Positions 25,454-35,680 of a stretch of 64,000 nucleotides of DNA are shown one piece after another. Position numbers and translations under genes: made by a program. This stretch comes from Bacteriovoracaceae bacterium (GTDB lineage Bacteria; Bdellovibrionota; Bacteriovoracia; Bacteriovoracales; Bacteriovoracaceae). The stretch is from assembly GCA_016784965.1 (NCBI GenBank), contig JADHTQ010000001.1, positions 62,001-126,000 of the forward strand. The letters run 5' to 3'. Every line of letters starts with the position of its first letter. The stretch's first letter is position 1. The notes beneath the pieces are model-generated. The model was not told where the DNA came from, did not search any database, and was given only the letters and a program-made list of their open reading frames with translations.

Positions 25454-27253
25454 ATGTTTTCAAAAATCCTTTATATTGTCTTATTTGCTACTATTTGTAA
25501 TGCTTATGCATTTGTCGATGTTACCTATTTTGTCGATACAATAAATTACCTAGCAAATGTAAAGCTAGAGGGAAGGCAAAGTGCCACCCAAGGTGACTAT
25601 CTTGCCCAAAAGTATATTATCGATAAACTTGTAGAACAAAAAGTCTCCCCACTACCTGCATACCCCAGTTACAAGCAAACATTTTCAATCTTCAAAGAAA
25701 TGGAAAAAGATGGAGCTAATTATCTAAGTGTCCAGACCCAAAATTTATTTGTTCCATTTGAGCCCCTTCCTCTTTCTGATTCTGGAGTGATTACAGGTTT
25801 AGATCTGGTTTTTGTGGGTCATGGTATCACCTACGAGAATGAAAATTTTAAGTACGATGACTACCAGGGTATAGATGTAGAGGGTAAAGTGGTCGTAGTA
25901 GTTGCAGGTGATCCATCGACTAATAATCCTAATTCACCATTTAATAACTCCAGTTTAAATCATCTTAAAATGCTACCTTTTAAACTAAAAAATGCTATCT
26001 TCCACAAAGCAAAAGGATTTTTATATCTCAGTAACCCTCTAAATTACGACCAGCAAAACGAACCAGCATTAGTGTTTTTAGGTCATGAGGGAGCAGGACA
26101 ACATTACTCTATTCTTGCAGGTCAAATAAAAGTGAGTTGGTTTGATGGGTTAGTGCCAAATGTCGATCTAAGAGATCACTTGCAAAAAATTGCCAACACC
26201 CAAGCTCCTCACTCTTTTATTGTAGAAAATTATAAAACAACGATGGAAGTAAACCTAAAAAAAATCACCGGCAAAACTTCAAACATTATAGGTTTTATTC
26301 CAGGCAGTGACCCTACCCTTTCTAAAGAGATTGTGGCAATTGGGGCCCATCTCGATCATTTAGGGTACGGAGGCACTCTATCTATGGGGTTCTCTCAAGT
26401 AATTCACCCCGGTGCAGACGATAATGCTTCTGGATGTGCATTACTGCTTGCTTTGAGTAAATACTTAGTATCAAGGGATCATAGACGCTCCTATCTTATC
26501 ACTTTTTTCAATGCAGAAGAACATGGTTTAATCGGCTCTAAGCACCTGATGGACCAGTGGCCAAGACTCGCTAGTAAGTATGGCAAAATTGTAAGTATGA
26601 TTAATTTCGATATGGTCGGAAGATATGTTGACAAGCTCAATGTAGCAGAAGCAGGAAGTGCTATTGAATGGAGGAGTTTACTAAACGATTATACTTCAAA
26701 CAATGATAGTGAAATAACTTTGGCCATCAATGACCAGGCAATCAACTCCTCGGACCACGTAAATTTTAAAATAAACAAGATACCTACTTTGTTTTTCTTT
26801 ACTGATGTCCATAAAGACTATCACCGCCCCACTGACACCCCTGAAAAAATAAATTATTTGGCCCTTACTAACATGAATAAATTTATGGGCAACTTTGCTG
26901 ATCACCTAGATGCTTTATCGGCTCCAACTTTTAACCCAGACCATCTAAATGGAAGCGGCAGAGTTGATCTCCCTGTAGGTGAGCGAGCATCGCTTGGCTG
27001 CCTTCCGGATTTTGGAGGAGGTGATATAGAGGGTGTTAGGTGCACTATGATTATTCCCAATTCTCCAGCACAAATTGCAGGTCTTATAGATGGTGACATT
27101 CTTGTAAAAATGGGAGATATTGCTATTTCTAACTTATATGATCTCACCTTTGCACTTAAGTACTACCACGCTGGTGATGAAGTCGGGTTATCATATATAC
27201 GCAGTGATAATGTCATTACCCAAACTACTGTAAAACTTACCGCTAGAAATTAG
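25454..27253 (+). CDS. Secreted M28-family zinc aminopeptidase with PDZ domain
   Basis: The 599-aa protein has a signal peptide (1-19), a PA-type insert (about 110-240), an M28 peptidase core and a C-terminal PDZ domain (about 510-595). The di-zinc ligands are visible: H299 in GAHLDH, D322 in PGADDNASG, E355/E356 in FNAEEHG, D386 in INFDMVGR and H457 in DYHRPTDTP. It should be an active periplasmic or secreted aminopeptidase. It starts 3 nt after the YiiX-like stop and is followed after 3 nt by the DUF4416 gene. Confidence 0.92.
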   Translation: MFSKILYIVLFATICNAYAFVDVTYFVDTINYLANVKLEGRQSATQGDYLAQKYIIDKLVEQKVSPLPAYPSYKQTFSIFKEMEKDGANYLSVQTQNLFVPFEPLPLSDSGVITGLDLVFVGHGITYENENFKYDDYQGIDVEGKVVVVVAGDPSTNNPNSPFNNSSLNHLKMLPFKLKNAIFHKAKGFLYLSNPLNYDQQNEPALVFLGHEGAGQHYSILAGQIKVSWFDGLVPNVDLRDHLQKIANTQAPHSFIVENYKTTMEVNLKKITGKTSNIIGFIPGSDPTLSKEIVAIGAHLDHLGYGGTLSMGFSQVIHPGADDNASGCALLLALSKYLVSRDHRRSYLITFFNAEEHGLIGSKHLMDQWPRLASKYGKIVSMINFDMVGRYVDKLNVAEAGSAIEWRSLLNDYTSNNDSEITLAINDQAINSSDHVNFKINKIPTLFFFTDVHKDYHRPTDTPEKINYLALTNMNKFMGNFADHLDALSAPTFNPDHLNGSGRVDLPVGERASLGCLPDFGGGDIEGVRCTMIIPNSPAQIAGLIDGDILVKMGDIAISNLYDLTFALKYYHAGDEVGLSYIRSDNVITQTTVKLTARN

Positions 27254-27256
27254 TAT

Positions 27257-27802
27257 ATGGCCCAAGCAATAAGCAGACCGCCCGTAAAGCTAATTCTAGG
27301 ATACTTATTCCACGATCATAAACTTTGCAATGAAGCCATTTTAGAGTTTAAAAAAAATTATGGAGAGATTGATTATCAATCCCCTGCAGTTGCATTTTCT
27401 CACACTGATTATTATTCAAATGAGCAAGGTGGTTCGTTATTTAAACAATTTGTTAGTTTTGAAAAACTAGTTAGTGCCACAGCTCTACCAGAGATAAAGA
27501 TCTTCTCTAATGGTCTTGAAGCAAAGTTTAGTCAAAACAAAAAAAAGCGTCTTATCAACCTCGACCCAGGCTATTTGACTGCAGCCAAGCTGATCTTGGC
27601 AACTGCAAAAAATCAAAGGCATCGCATTTATTTAGACCGTGGGATCTATGCTGAAAGTGAACTTTTCTATCAAAATAAAAGTTTCATGCCTTGGGAGTGG
27701 ACCTACCCCGATTATCGCAAAGAAGAATATATTCAAATTTTTAATCACATAAGATCTATCTATGTTTCTCAAATAAAAAAACTGGGACTGATACTACTGT
27801 AA
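27257..27802 (+). CDS. DUF4416 family protein
   Basis: The 181-aa protein matches the DUF4416 pattern by eye: FSHTDYYSNEQGG, FVSFEKLV, RLINLDPGYL, LATAKNQRHRIYL and WTYPDY. The family is widespread in deltaproteobacteria and related phyla with no known function that I am aware of. It has no signal peptide. It is the last gene of the YiiX-M28-DUF4416 run, with only 3 nt between genes. Confidence 0.9.
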   Translation: MAQAISRPPVKLILGYLFHDHKLCNEAILEFKKNYGEIDYQSPAVAFSHTDYYSNEQGGSLFKQFVSFEKLVSATALPEIKIFSNGLEAKFSQNKKKRLINLDPGYLTAAKLILATAKNQRHRIYLDRGIYAESELFYQNKSFMPWEWTYPDYRKEEYIQIFNHIRSIYVSQIKKLGLILL

Positions 27803-27844
27803 TAGACCAATAATGTTGCACTTCTCCCTCCCGCCATGAGTCAA

Positions 27845-27908
27845 GCCAAAACAGAAATAGAAACGGCAACAGCAACGGTTTCTGTTTCTGTTGCAGTTTC
27901 GGTTTGGT
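27845..27908. repeat. GAAAC/GGCAAC intergenic repeat, copy B
   Basis: AACAGAAATAGAAAC (27850-27864) pairs with GTTTCTGTTTCTGTT (27878-27892) over 15 bp with one G-U, around the 13-nt loop GGCAACAGCAACG. The stem is built of period-6 GAAAC/CAG units shared with copies A and C. It lies between two genes on the plus strand and lacks a clean T run after the stem. Confidence 0.7.
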
Positions 27909-27995
27909 TTAGGGGCAAAAAAATCTTTTGGGGTCTAATTGTCCATTGTTTTGTGCTTGAATTTTTCATACACTATATGCTTCAAGGAGACAGAT

Positions 27996-30900
27996 ATGAA
28001 GCTTAGCAAATTATTCTTTTTAGCAATAATTTTTATCATTCCACTAATTGCCACTTCACAAGAGCCCTTGCGATACTTTTTTACCAAGCAAGATCAAGTT
28101 CATTATCTTATAAGTTACGCTCAAGAGGGTCGCTGGTACTTAGATCATTATCAAGTGCCAAACGGTATGCTCCAAGAAAGGATATCTCATCGTGTCTTTG
28201 AAAATCGCGATCATGTTTTGCAATATATTCACAACAACTATCCACAGGCAAAGCTAAAAACCCTAGGTTTTAAAATTTCAGAACATGTTTCTACAGAGCT
28301 AAGACAGCAGAACTTATGGAGTGTAAAAAATAGTTGGAACGAGTCCTGGGAGAGTAAATTTTCTGACTGGTTACAAAATAACTTTCACCAAGATTTCTTT
28401 ATTAAATACAATATTGCCGTTGATTGCGCAGATGTGACTTATGCTCTTAGGTGGATCTTTGCTAGAGTCAACTCTCTTCCTATGGCCAACACCTTAGCCG
28501 GCTCTGAAGTTCTTTTTACTCATGAATCCATGAAAAGAAGTTGGCGGCGCATTCCCTCTCACCAAGTATGGCACAAAGATAAGCGCTTTTTAAAAGCACT
28601 TGATTACCTGCTCAACAACACCTACACTCACTCTTTATTAAGTGATAGTTATCCACTTAAAATCAATTCTGATTTTATCAGATCAGGTGCATATTACCTC
28701 ACCTTAACAAGGGAAAGTGGACATACTCGTATGGTTTCCCAAACCCATTATGAGGACCAAACTAAACCACCAATCATATTGTTATCCTCAACGGTACCAA
28801 GAGAAAAGAGAACTCTTTTTAAGGGGATTTTTCTAATCTCTGAGCGACCCAAAAAAAACAATGATGGATTTTTGTCTATGAGGTGGCCCTTAAAAAAATC
28901 TGGACATTGGTCATTAGTGGCAAGACGGGCCATGCCTGGGTTTTCGATGGAACAATATTCAGATAGTTTCATGGCAAATGAGTCAAACTTTGCTTTGGCC
29001 GTATATAAAAATATAGTTCCCGACTTTAGTATAAAAGTACTAGTGCAAAATGCCATCTTGGAGCTTTTTAACTATATCAAGTTACGAGTAGATTTAGTTA
29101 AAAGAGGGTATAACGTTTGCCAAAACCAAAGCTGTGCACCGGGGTCAATGAATTGGGAAAATTGGAGTACCCCCAGCAGAGACAAAAAGATTCTCAAAAA
29201 ATTTACAACCCTAGAAGAGGTCATTGGTAATTTTGCAAGGATTGATCCTAGTATTATTAAAATGTGGACAGAGCAAAAAAGTAAGCTCAAAGTCGAGATA
29301 GAAGACAGAGAAATATCACTGAAAAAAATTCAATTTCTCTGGATATATAAATTGATCTCGTCTGATCCAAGAGATAGTATAGCGCAAAGATGGGCCTTAA
29401 CAGGGACTGCCGTAGGCCAAAATATTACCAAAAATATTATTAAGAACTTTCAGCTGAGAAAGGAAAAAATTACAAAACAAGGTAACACTTGCAAAGGAAA
29501 TAACTGTCCTTTGGGATCAAAGCAATGGGAAAAGTGGAATAGTTACACAGAAGATAACGAGTTGTTTCTTTACTATGAAGCCACTTCTGCATTTTTGAAG
29601 TACTTTGCCACAGAGGAAAATTCTAAACTAAACACAAAGCTTAACCAAGATATTATAGAAGCCGATAGGAAGCAGCTGACCACCAGACAGTGGTTGAACA
29701 TAATTCCATGGCTAAATGCTGATCCAAGAAGCACAGCAGATGTCAGGTGGGGCAAAAATCGAGTCAATTACAATTATATGAAGATTCCCTCTTTTGAAAA
29801 TATTCAAATTAGTAAGTCTGGATATGCCCTGCTTGATCACAAACACCTGATTAACCTATACAATCAACAAGCTATTAATCTTACTGATGATAGTAAAACC
29901 TCAATTAATTTTAATTTACAAAACGGAATAGCCGTTGCAATTAACAAGGTTAACAATCTAAATGAGTGGTCATTTTATGATACCAATCAACATCTATTAA
30001 CCAAGATAGAAGATCAATACCAAGGAGATTATGTAATTGATAGCCTTGTATGGCACTCACCTCACATTTTTTCAATAGTCAGTAATAACCATTGGGTCAT
30101 ATTTAATCTATCAATAGACGAGGGAGGGGTAGAGTTAAAACAAATCAGACAGTTTGATAACGGACACCCCCTTGCTATATACTATCCATCAAGCAAAAAA
30201 AAGCTACTAAATTGTGCCCTATTTCGAGATGACCAAGACCAAACATTTTTAGTACAGATGACCAAGCAAAAAATTTATAAAACTAAAGTTAATTGGTTTA
30301 ATGATTTTGATCCCCAGTATTTATTTTATCAATTGGGAGACTATTTCATAGGGCAAGGTGTATGGAAAGACAGCGCCAAAGAGCAAACTTTTATCATTAA
30401 CAAGTTGACTGGTAAAACACATTTTATATTCGAAAAAGACACTACATTACTTTCAATGATTGGTAACTCCCTCCAGGGAGTTACCCAAACGAAAAAAGGG
30501 GATGGAGGAAGAGTTCAGTTGGCCAATCAACTTGTTACTTTTTCCGATGATTTTAAAATTCAAGATCTTCGTGATTTTGGTAATTTTGCAAACATTCGTA
30601 ATGAAGGGGAATTCACTTACATCTACTCAATGAATGAGCTCTTTAAGGGGTGGACTTTATATCGCTACCACTTGGATTTCGGACTTGAACAGTTTGCAGG
30701 AGACACTAAGACTTTTTTCATGGGAGGAGTCTCAGACATATTAACAACAATAGATATGAACGATAACTTGCAACGACAATCCATCACTGACTTTTCCAAA
30801 TCGCAAAGCATCCTTCTACCAAAAAATATCTTTTCTTTACTTTCACGGCGCAGTTTTTTTAAAAGTCCCGGAGGAGGTAATCTATTTGGTGCACATAGAT

Positions 30901-31151
30901 TTTGGCAACTTTGGATGATTAGAGATGGCGATTATGCGGGATTTAGAGCAATAATTCCCTCTACACGAGATACCATCTTTAACTCAAAATTGCTGCCACT
31001 ATTAACCCTACCTAAAAAAATAGCAAGAGGTGGCAATATGTTTGTTGGAACTATCGAGGCGCAAAACGGTGCTGTTTCAACGATTGATCATGGAGCACTT
31101 GTTAATATTACTGAAAATTCATATATATGGATTAATCCTATTACTAAATAG
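27996..31151 (+). CDS. Large secreted protein with Cys/His papain-like region and duplicated CX4C module
   Basis: The 1051-aa protein has a signal peptide (1-21). Residues 140-250 contain DCADVTYALRWIFAR (C144) and SGHTRMVS (H243), which resemble the Cys and His segments of papain- or transglutaminase-fold enzymes. Then comes a tandem module of about 124 residues: CQNQSC...NWENW (C375, C380) ending SDPRDSIAQRW, and CKGNNC...QWEKW (C499, C504) ending ADPRSTADVRW. The last 450 residues look beta-rich. An open frame begins at a TTG 57 nt upstream, but ATG 27996 has AAGGAG. I recognise no family. Confidence 0.75.
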   Translation: MKLSKLFFLAIIFIIPLIATSQEPLRYFFTKQDQVHYLISYAQEGRWYLDHYQVPNGMLQERISHRVFENRDHVLQYIHNNYPQAKLKTLGFKISEHVSTELRQQNLWSVKNSWNESWESKFSDWLQNNFHQDFFIKYNIAVDCADVTYALRWIFARVNSLPMANTLAGSEVLFTHESMKRSWRRIPSHQVWHKDKRFLKALDYLLNNTYTHSLLSDSYPLKINSDFIRSGAYYLTLTRESGHTRMVSQTHYEDQTKPPIILLSSTVPREKRTLFKGIFLISERPKKNNDGFLSMRWPLKKSGHWSLVARRAMPGFSMEQYSDSFMANESNFALAVYKNIVPDFSIKVLVQNAILELFNYIKLRVDLVKRGYNVCQNQSCAPGSMNWENWSTPSRDKKILKKFTTLEEVIGNFARIDPSIIKMWTEQKSKLKVEIEDREISLKKIQFLWIYKLISSDPRDSIAQRWALTGTAVGQNITKNIIKNFQLRKEKITKQGNTCKGNNCPLGSKQWEKWNSYTEDNELFLYYEATSAFLKYFATEENSKLNTKLNQDIIEADRKQLTTRQWLNIIPWLNADPRSTADVRWGKNRVNYNYMKIPSFENIQISKSGYALLDHKHLINLYNQQAINLTDDSKTSINFNLQNGIAVAINKVNNLNEWSFYDTNQHLLTKIEDQYQGDYVIDSLVWHSPHIFSIVSNNHWVIFNLSIDEGGVELKQIRQFDNGHPLAIYYPSSKKKLLNCALFRDDQDQTFLVQMTKQKIYKTKVNWFNDFDPQYLFYQLGDYFIGQGVWKDSAKEQTFIINKLTGKTHFIFEKDTTLLSMIGNSLQGVTQTKKGDGGRVQLANQLVTFSDDFKIQDLRDFGNFANIRNEGEFTYIYSMNELFKGWTLYRYHLDFGLEQFAGDTKTFFMGGVSDILTTIDMNDNLQRQSITDFSKSQSILLPKNIFSLLSRRSFFKSPGGGNLFGAHRFWQLWMIRDGDYAGFRAIIPSTRDTIFNSKLLPLLTLPKKIARGGNMFVGTIEAQNGAVSTIDHGALVNITENSYIWINPITK

Positions 31152-31153
31152 AA

Positions 31154-31423
31154 TTACGCAGCTCTTTTTTTTCGGGCCTTATCTAGATCATAACTTGCTT
31201 GTAAATTCATCCAAAGCTTAGCCGTTGTACCCAAAAAATCCGCAAGGTCTAATGCGGTTTCTGCTGTAATACCTCTTTTTCCATTAATCAACTCGCTAAG
31301 TTTTGCTTTAGTCCAACCCAGCTCTTTTGCAACATAGGATTGAGTCCAACCATTTGGTACTATAAATTCCTCCAATAACATTTCTCCAGGGTGAAATGGG
31401 TTCACAGGCGCTTTAATAGTCAT
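31154..31423 (-). CDS. higA: HigA-type antitoxin (XRE family)
   Basis: The 89-aa protein starts with PFHPGEMLLEEF, the HigA opening, and has an XRE helix-turn-helix (about residues 25-56: WTQSYVAKELGWT, LSELINGKRGI). HigA binds and neutralises HigB and represses the operon. It follows higB by 11 nt with AGAGGT before the ATG. The toxin-first gene order is normal for higBA. It converges with the large secreted protein gene, 2 nt apart. Confidence 0.92.
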   Translation of the reverse strand: MTIKAPVNPFHPGEMLLEEFIVPNGWTQSYVAKELGWTKAKLSELINGKRGITAETALDLADFLGTTAKLWMNLQASYDLDKARKKRAA

Positions 31424-31434
31424 ATTTACCTCTC

Positions 31435-31725
31435 TTAGTGATAATCAAGTACTTGTACCTCATCAGCTCCCTTCTTGGACCATTTGAAAACCAACCTCCA
31501 TTGTCTATTTATTCTAATTGAATGATATCCCTTTAGATCACCCTTTAAAGCCTCTAGTCTATTATTGGGTGGAACTCTAAGATCTTTTAATTCATCAGCT
31601 TCATATAAATAGAGTAGCTTTCTTCTTGCAATTCTATATAATTCATTTGGAAACTTCCGAGTTTCCCTGGTTTTTTTATCATAATATATGTCTTCTGCTA
31701 ATTTGCACGCAAATCCCGTTATCAT
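31435..31725 (-). CDS. higB: HigB-type toxin (RelE/ParE superfamily)
   Basis: The 96-aa protein is a HigB-type toxin: [16 protein letters not shown], then [15 protein letters not shown] and [16 protein letters not shown]. HigB toxins are ribosome-dependent mRNA endonucleases, and the basic residues in the last segment are those expected for activity. The frame is intact. It is divergent from the methylmalonyl-CoA mutase gene, with the promoter region for both in the 133-nt gap. Confidence 0.92.
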   Translation of the reverse strand: MITGFACKLAEDIYYDKKTRETRKFPNELYRIARRKLLYLYEADELKDLRVPPNNRLEALKGDLKGYHSIRINRQWRLVFKWSKKGADEVQVLDYH

Positions 31726-31858
31726 GTTACGACAATATCATACACTGATAACACAGTCAAGTTTCTATTTGAAAGATTGTATTTATAGAGGTCCAGATAC
31801 TGTCAATTTTGTTAAATTAAGGTTATTATATATGAAAATTATTAAAAAAGGGATAGAC

Positions 31859-34018
31859 ATGTCTAACGATCAGGATAAGTACAAAAAACATACATTAGAT
31901 GAATGGAAAAAAGTTGCCACAAAAGAGCGCCGAGGAGCTGATCCCGATGAGCTAATTTGGAACTCTCCTGAAAATATTAAAATCAAGCCGGTCTACAGCA
32001 AAGATGACATAGCAGATGTGGGCTTTACAAATACAATGCCAGGAATTGATCCGTTTGTTAGAGGTCCTCGTGCCACTATGTATACAGGACGCCCATGGAC
32101 CATTAGACAATATGCGGGCTTTTCAACAGCAGAGGAGTCTAATGCTTTTTATAAAAAAAGTTTAGCAGGTGGTGGACAAGGAGTTTCAGTTGCTTTTGAT
32201 TTGGCCACCCATAGAGGATACGATTCAGATCATCCACGAGTTACAGGTGATGTTGGTAAAGCTGGTGTGGCCATAGATAGTGTCGAGGATATGAAAATTC
32301 TTTTTGATGGTATCCCACTAGACAAAGTATCGGTTTCTATGACTATGAATGGAGCAGTTTTGCCGATTTTGGCCAATTATATTGTGGTGGCACAGGAGCA
32401 AGGGGTTCCTCAAGATAAGTTGTCAGGAACTATTCAAAATGACATCCTCAAAGAGTTCATGGTTCGAAATACTTATATTTACCCACCTACCCAGTCAATA
32501 AATATCATTGCTGACATTATTGCTTATACTTCTAAACATATGCCAAAGTATAACTCCATTTCAATTTCTGGTTATCATATTCAAGAAGCGGGAGCAAATG
32601 CTGCTTTAGAGCTAGCTTATACTCTTGCAGACGGAAAGGAGTACATTAAAACTGCTCTTTCTACTGGTCTAAAAATTGATGACTTTGCACCACGGTTATC
32701 ATTTTTCTTTGGGATTGGTATGAATTTTTATACTGAAATTGCCAAGCTTAGAGCTGCCAGACTTCTGTGGAGCAAAATTGTAGGGAAATTTAATCCTCAA
32801 AATCCAAAATCTAAAATGCTTAGAACTCACTCACAAACCTCTGGGTGGTCACTAACTGAGCAAGATCCATACAATAATATTATAAGGACCACAATAGAAG
32901 CAATGGCCGCTGTATTTGGCGGAACTCAATCTCTACACACAAATGCTTTGGATGAAGCAGTTTCTCTACCTACAGACTTTTCTGCTCGAATTGCCAGAAA
33001 CACCCAGATAATTATTCAAGAAGAAAGCAATATCACTAAAGTGGTCGACCCTTGGGGTGGCTCATATATGATGGAAAAGCTTACAGATGAAATTGCAGTC
33101 AAGGCCTTAGAGATAATGGATGAAATTGATGAACTTGGTGGTATGGCCAAATGCCTTGAAGCCGGTATTCCCAAGCTTAAGATTGAAGAGTCTGCCGCCC
33201 ATAAGCAGGCTAGGATTGATATCGGGCAAGATATTATTGTGGGAGTCAATAAGTATATTTTAGACAATGAAGAAGAGATTGAAATCTTGGATATCGATAA
33301 TGAAAATGTTAGGAAATCTCAAATAGACCGCATTAAAAAGATAAAAAAAGCAAGAGATGAAAAAGCGGCACAAGTTGCATTGGATGCTCTAACCCAATAT
33401 GCAAAAACAGGAGAGGGAAATTCCTTAGAATTAGCGATTATTGCTGCCAAGCTTCGCTGTACGGTGGGCGAGATTACTCAGGCACTAGAAAGTGAGTGGG
33501 GTAGATATAAAGCATCTTCACAAACTGTTTCTGGAGTATATGGTAGTGCCTTTAAAGATGATAAAGAGTGGTCATTCATCTCTAGTGAGATCAAGGATTT
33601 TGAGCAAAGAGAGGGCAGAAGGCCTCGGATACTGATTGCTAAAATGGGACAAGATGGCCACGATAGAGGTGCAAAAGTAGTAGCAACTGGCTATGCTGAT
33701 GCCGGTTATGATGTAGACCTGTCTCCTTTATTTTCTACACCCGCTGAAGTTGCCAAGCAAGCAATTGAAAATGATGTCCATGCCATTGGCGTATCATCAC
33801 TTGCTGCTGGTCATAAAACCTTAGTTCCAGAGCTTATAAAAGAACTTAAAAAACAAAATGCAATAGACATTATAATTTTTTGCGGAGGTGTGATACCTAA
33901 GCAAGATTACAAATTTTTATACAAACATGGTGTTAAAGGAATTTTTGGGCCAGGCACTCCAATTCCTAAGGCCGCCAAAGTCGTTATTGAAGAGATTAAC
34001 AAAGCAAAAAAGAAGTAA
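31859..34018 (+). CDS. Methylmalonyl-CoA mutase, catalytic subunit with B12 domain
   Basis: The 719-aa protein is a full methylmalonyl-CoA mutase: TIM-barrel with [21 protein letters not shown] and the C-terminal cobalamin domain (from about residue 585) with DGHDRG, whose H601 replaces the B12 base ligand. It interconverts methylmalonyl-CoA and succinyl-CoA. The open frame extends upstream to 31688 across the higB gene; ATG 31859 with AAGGGA upstream gives the normal length, and ATG 31832 is the alternative. A separate small subunit is not present here. The MeaB chaperone gene follows after 6 nt. Confidence 0.95.
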   Translation: MSNDQDKYKKHTLDEWKKVATKERRGADPDELIWNSPENIKIKPVYSKDDIADVGFTNTMPGIDPFVRGPRATMYTGRPWTIRQYAGFSTAEESNAFYKKSLAGGGQGVSVAFDLATHRGYDSDHPRVTGDVGKAGVAIDSVEDMKILFDGIPLDKVSVSMTMNGAVLPILANYIVVAQEQGVPQDKLSGTIQNDILKEFMVRNTYIYPPTQSINIIADIIAYTSKHMPKYNSISISGYHIQEAGANAALELAYTLADGKEYIKTALSTGLKIDDFAPRLSFFFGIGMNFYTEIAKLRAARLLWSKIVGKFNPQNPKSKMLRTHSQTSGWSLTEQDPYNNIIRTTIEAMAAVFGGTQSLHTNALDEAVSLPTDFSARIARNTQIIIQEESNITKVVDPWGGSYMMEKLTDEIAVKALEIMDEIDELGGMAKCLEAGIPKLKIEESAAHKQARIDIGQDIIVGVNKYILDNEEEIEILDIDNENVRKSQIDRIKKIKKARDEKAAQVALDALTQYAKTGEGNSLELAIIAAKLRCTVGEITQALESEWGRYKASSQTVSGVYGSAFKDDKEWSFISSEIKDFEQREGRRPRILIAKMGQDGHDRGAKVVATGYADAGYDVDLSPLFSTPAEVAKQAIENDVHAIGVSSLAAGHKTLVPELIKELKKQNAIDIIIFCGGVIPKQDYKFLYKHGVKGIFGPGTPIPKAAKVVIEEINKAKKK

Positions 34019-34024
34019 TTAGCT

Positions 34025-34996
34025 ATGTCGGACCAACTTGATATAAAAAAACTTATTGATGGTGATCGCAGATCTCTTGCTAAGGCCATAACAATTATTG
34101 AAAGTAGGCGAGGTAGTGACAGTGTCTTGGCCCGTGAAATTATAGAAGCCGTTTTGCCCCATACGGGTAAAAGCATTAGAGTTGGTGTAACCGGAATTCC
34201 TGGTGTTGGCAAATCAACTCTAATAGAATCACTCGGTCTATTTCTAATTGAGAAAGGAAAAAAGGTTGCAGTGCTCGCCGTGGACCCTAGCTCACCTGTA
34301 ACTGGTGGGAGCATTTTGGGTGATAAAACTAGAATGGAGGAGCTTTCCCAAAATTACAATGCCTTTATCCGCCCATCACCAACCTCTGGTATGCTTGGTG
34401 GAGTTGCCAGAAAAACCCGAGAGACTATGTTACTTTGCGAAGCCGCAGGTTATGATGTCATTCTGGTAGAAACTGTGGGCGTTGGCCAATCAGAAGTGGA
34501 AGTTTCTTATATGGTTGATTTTTTTCTTGTACTTATGTTACCGGGTGCCGGCGATGAGCTACAAGGAATTAAAAAGGGGATCATTGAGCTTGCTGACGCC
34601 ATAGTAGTTAACAAAGCTGATAGTAGCAACAAGGCACTTGCTGAAAAAACTAGGCAACACTATCAAAATGCCCTCTACCTTTTAACCCACAATTCATTTT
34701 GGACACCTCAAGTTCTCACTTGTTCTGCTTTGTTTAAACTAAACATTGATGCTGTTTGGAAGTGCATTGAAGAGTTTCAGACAAAAGCAGCAGGTTGCTG
34801 TGAGCTTAAAACAAATAGAATCAAACAAAATCAATTGTGGATGTGGAAGTTAGTTCATGAAATGGTCGATACAAATATCAAGCAGGATAAACAGATACAA
34901 AAACTACTTCCGGACCTTCAAAAGCAACTAGAAAATGACGAAACAACTCCTTATTTTGCCGCTAAACAAATCATTGAACTCATCTTCCAATCATAA
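34025..34996 (+). CDS. meaB: Methylmalonyl-CoA mutase-associated GTPase (MeaB/ArgK)
   Basis: The 323-aa G3E-type GTPase has Walker A GIPGVGKST (residues 57-65), the VDPSSP switch, VETVGVGQSE and the NKAD base-specificity motif. MeaB gates adenosylcobalamin loading into the mutase and protects it from inactivation. It lies 6 nt after the mutase and is clearly co-transcribed. Its 3' end overlaps the convergent Cys-rich secreted protein gene by 17 nt. Confidence 0.95.
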   Translation: MSDQLDIKKLIDGDRRSLAKAITIIESRRGSDSVLAREIIEAVLPHTGKSIRVGVTGIPGVGKSTLIESLGLFLIEKGKKVAVLAVDPSSPVTGGSILGDKTRMEELSQNYNAFIRPSPTSGMLGGVARKTRETMLLCEAAGYDVILVETVGVGQSEVEVSYMVDFFLVLMLPGAGDELQGIKKGIIELADAIVVNKADSSNKALAEKTRQHYQNALYLLTHNSFWTPQVLTCSALFKLNIDAVWKCIEEFQTKAAGCCELKTNRIKQNQLWMWKLVHEMVDTNIKQDKQIQKLLPDLQKQLENDETTPYFAAKQIIELIFQS

Positions 34997-35660
34997 ATAT
35001 AGTTCTTGCAGGCACAGCTGGAGGTATTCCCAGTGCCGGCTTAAGTACAGTCTCTTTAAATCGTCTTATTGCCCGTCGCTCAGATAGCGATCCTTCTGTT
35101 GAGGTCGTGCCGTCAGCTGTTACAGGAGAAGTATCCGGTGAAAAATTCATATCATTTATAAGCTCTGGACAATCCTTAGGCTTCTTTTTAATTTGTTGTC
35201 TACATTTAGCTTTATTATAAGCGGTCAATAATTTTTCACAAGAACCCAAGTCTCTATAAACATCTGACCGTTGAGATTGGCACTGATAATCAATTTCTCC
35301 AAACGATGGATACCTCTGGCCGGGACAATGATAGCTCCAAAAACCATTAGGTACACATTTTCCTCCTTCTCCGGGTACGTTATCAGTCCATTTATACTTA
35401 CAGGGGTAGCCTCCATTTTTTTTATACTCTTTTATATATAAATTGTTTGAAAGTTGTTGAGTACAAATTTGCTTGTTCGGAATAACTCCAAAGTACAGTT
35501 TTCTAAACTTGAGGCAGACATCAAGATGAAAGCAACTTGTATCAAGATTCCCCTGACACCTTAAATAAATATCGGCCTTGAGATTCGAACATTTGTCACC
35601 ACGTTTGGCCCCTACAGATGCGGTTAATAGTAATGCAAAAATTAATGTCAGGTGTCTCAT
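34980..35660 (-). CDS. Small Cys-rich secreted protein
   Basis: The 226-aa protein has a signal peptide (1-18, ending SVGA-K) and about 14 Cys in the mature part, so it probably forms several disulfides outside the inner membrane. A segment LGSCEKLLTAYNKAKC resembles FAGCKKLVTAYNALL of the large secreted protein at 37801, so the two share a module. The C-terminus is low in Cys. I recognise no family. It lies 20 nt downstream of the Nif3-like gene on the same strand. Confidence 0.7.
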   Translation of the reverse strand: MRHLTLIFALLLTASVGAKRGDKCSNLKADIYLRCQGNLDTSCFHLDVCLKFRKLYFGVIPNKQICTQQLSNNLYIKEYKKNGGYPCKYKWTDNVPGEGGKCVPNGFWSYHCPGQRYPSFGEIDYQCQSQRSDVYRDLGSCEKLLTAYNKAKCRQQIKKKPKDCPELINDMNFSPDTSPVTADGTTSTEGSLSERRAIRRFKETVLKPALGIPPAVPARTIFMIGR

Positions 35661-35680
35661 CCAACACTCCTAATTCCTGT

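Noticed and set aside
27845-27908. Repeat copies as intrinsic terminators
   Set aside because: No T run follows the stems in the direction of transcription of the preceding gene.
35575-35610. tRNA-like T-loop GTTCGAATC on the minus strand
   Set aside because: It is inside the signal-peptide-bearing Cys-rich coding sequence and no acceptor or anticodon stems pair.
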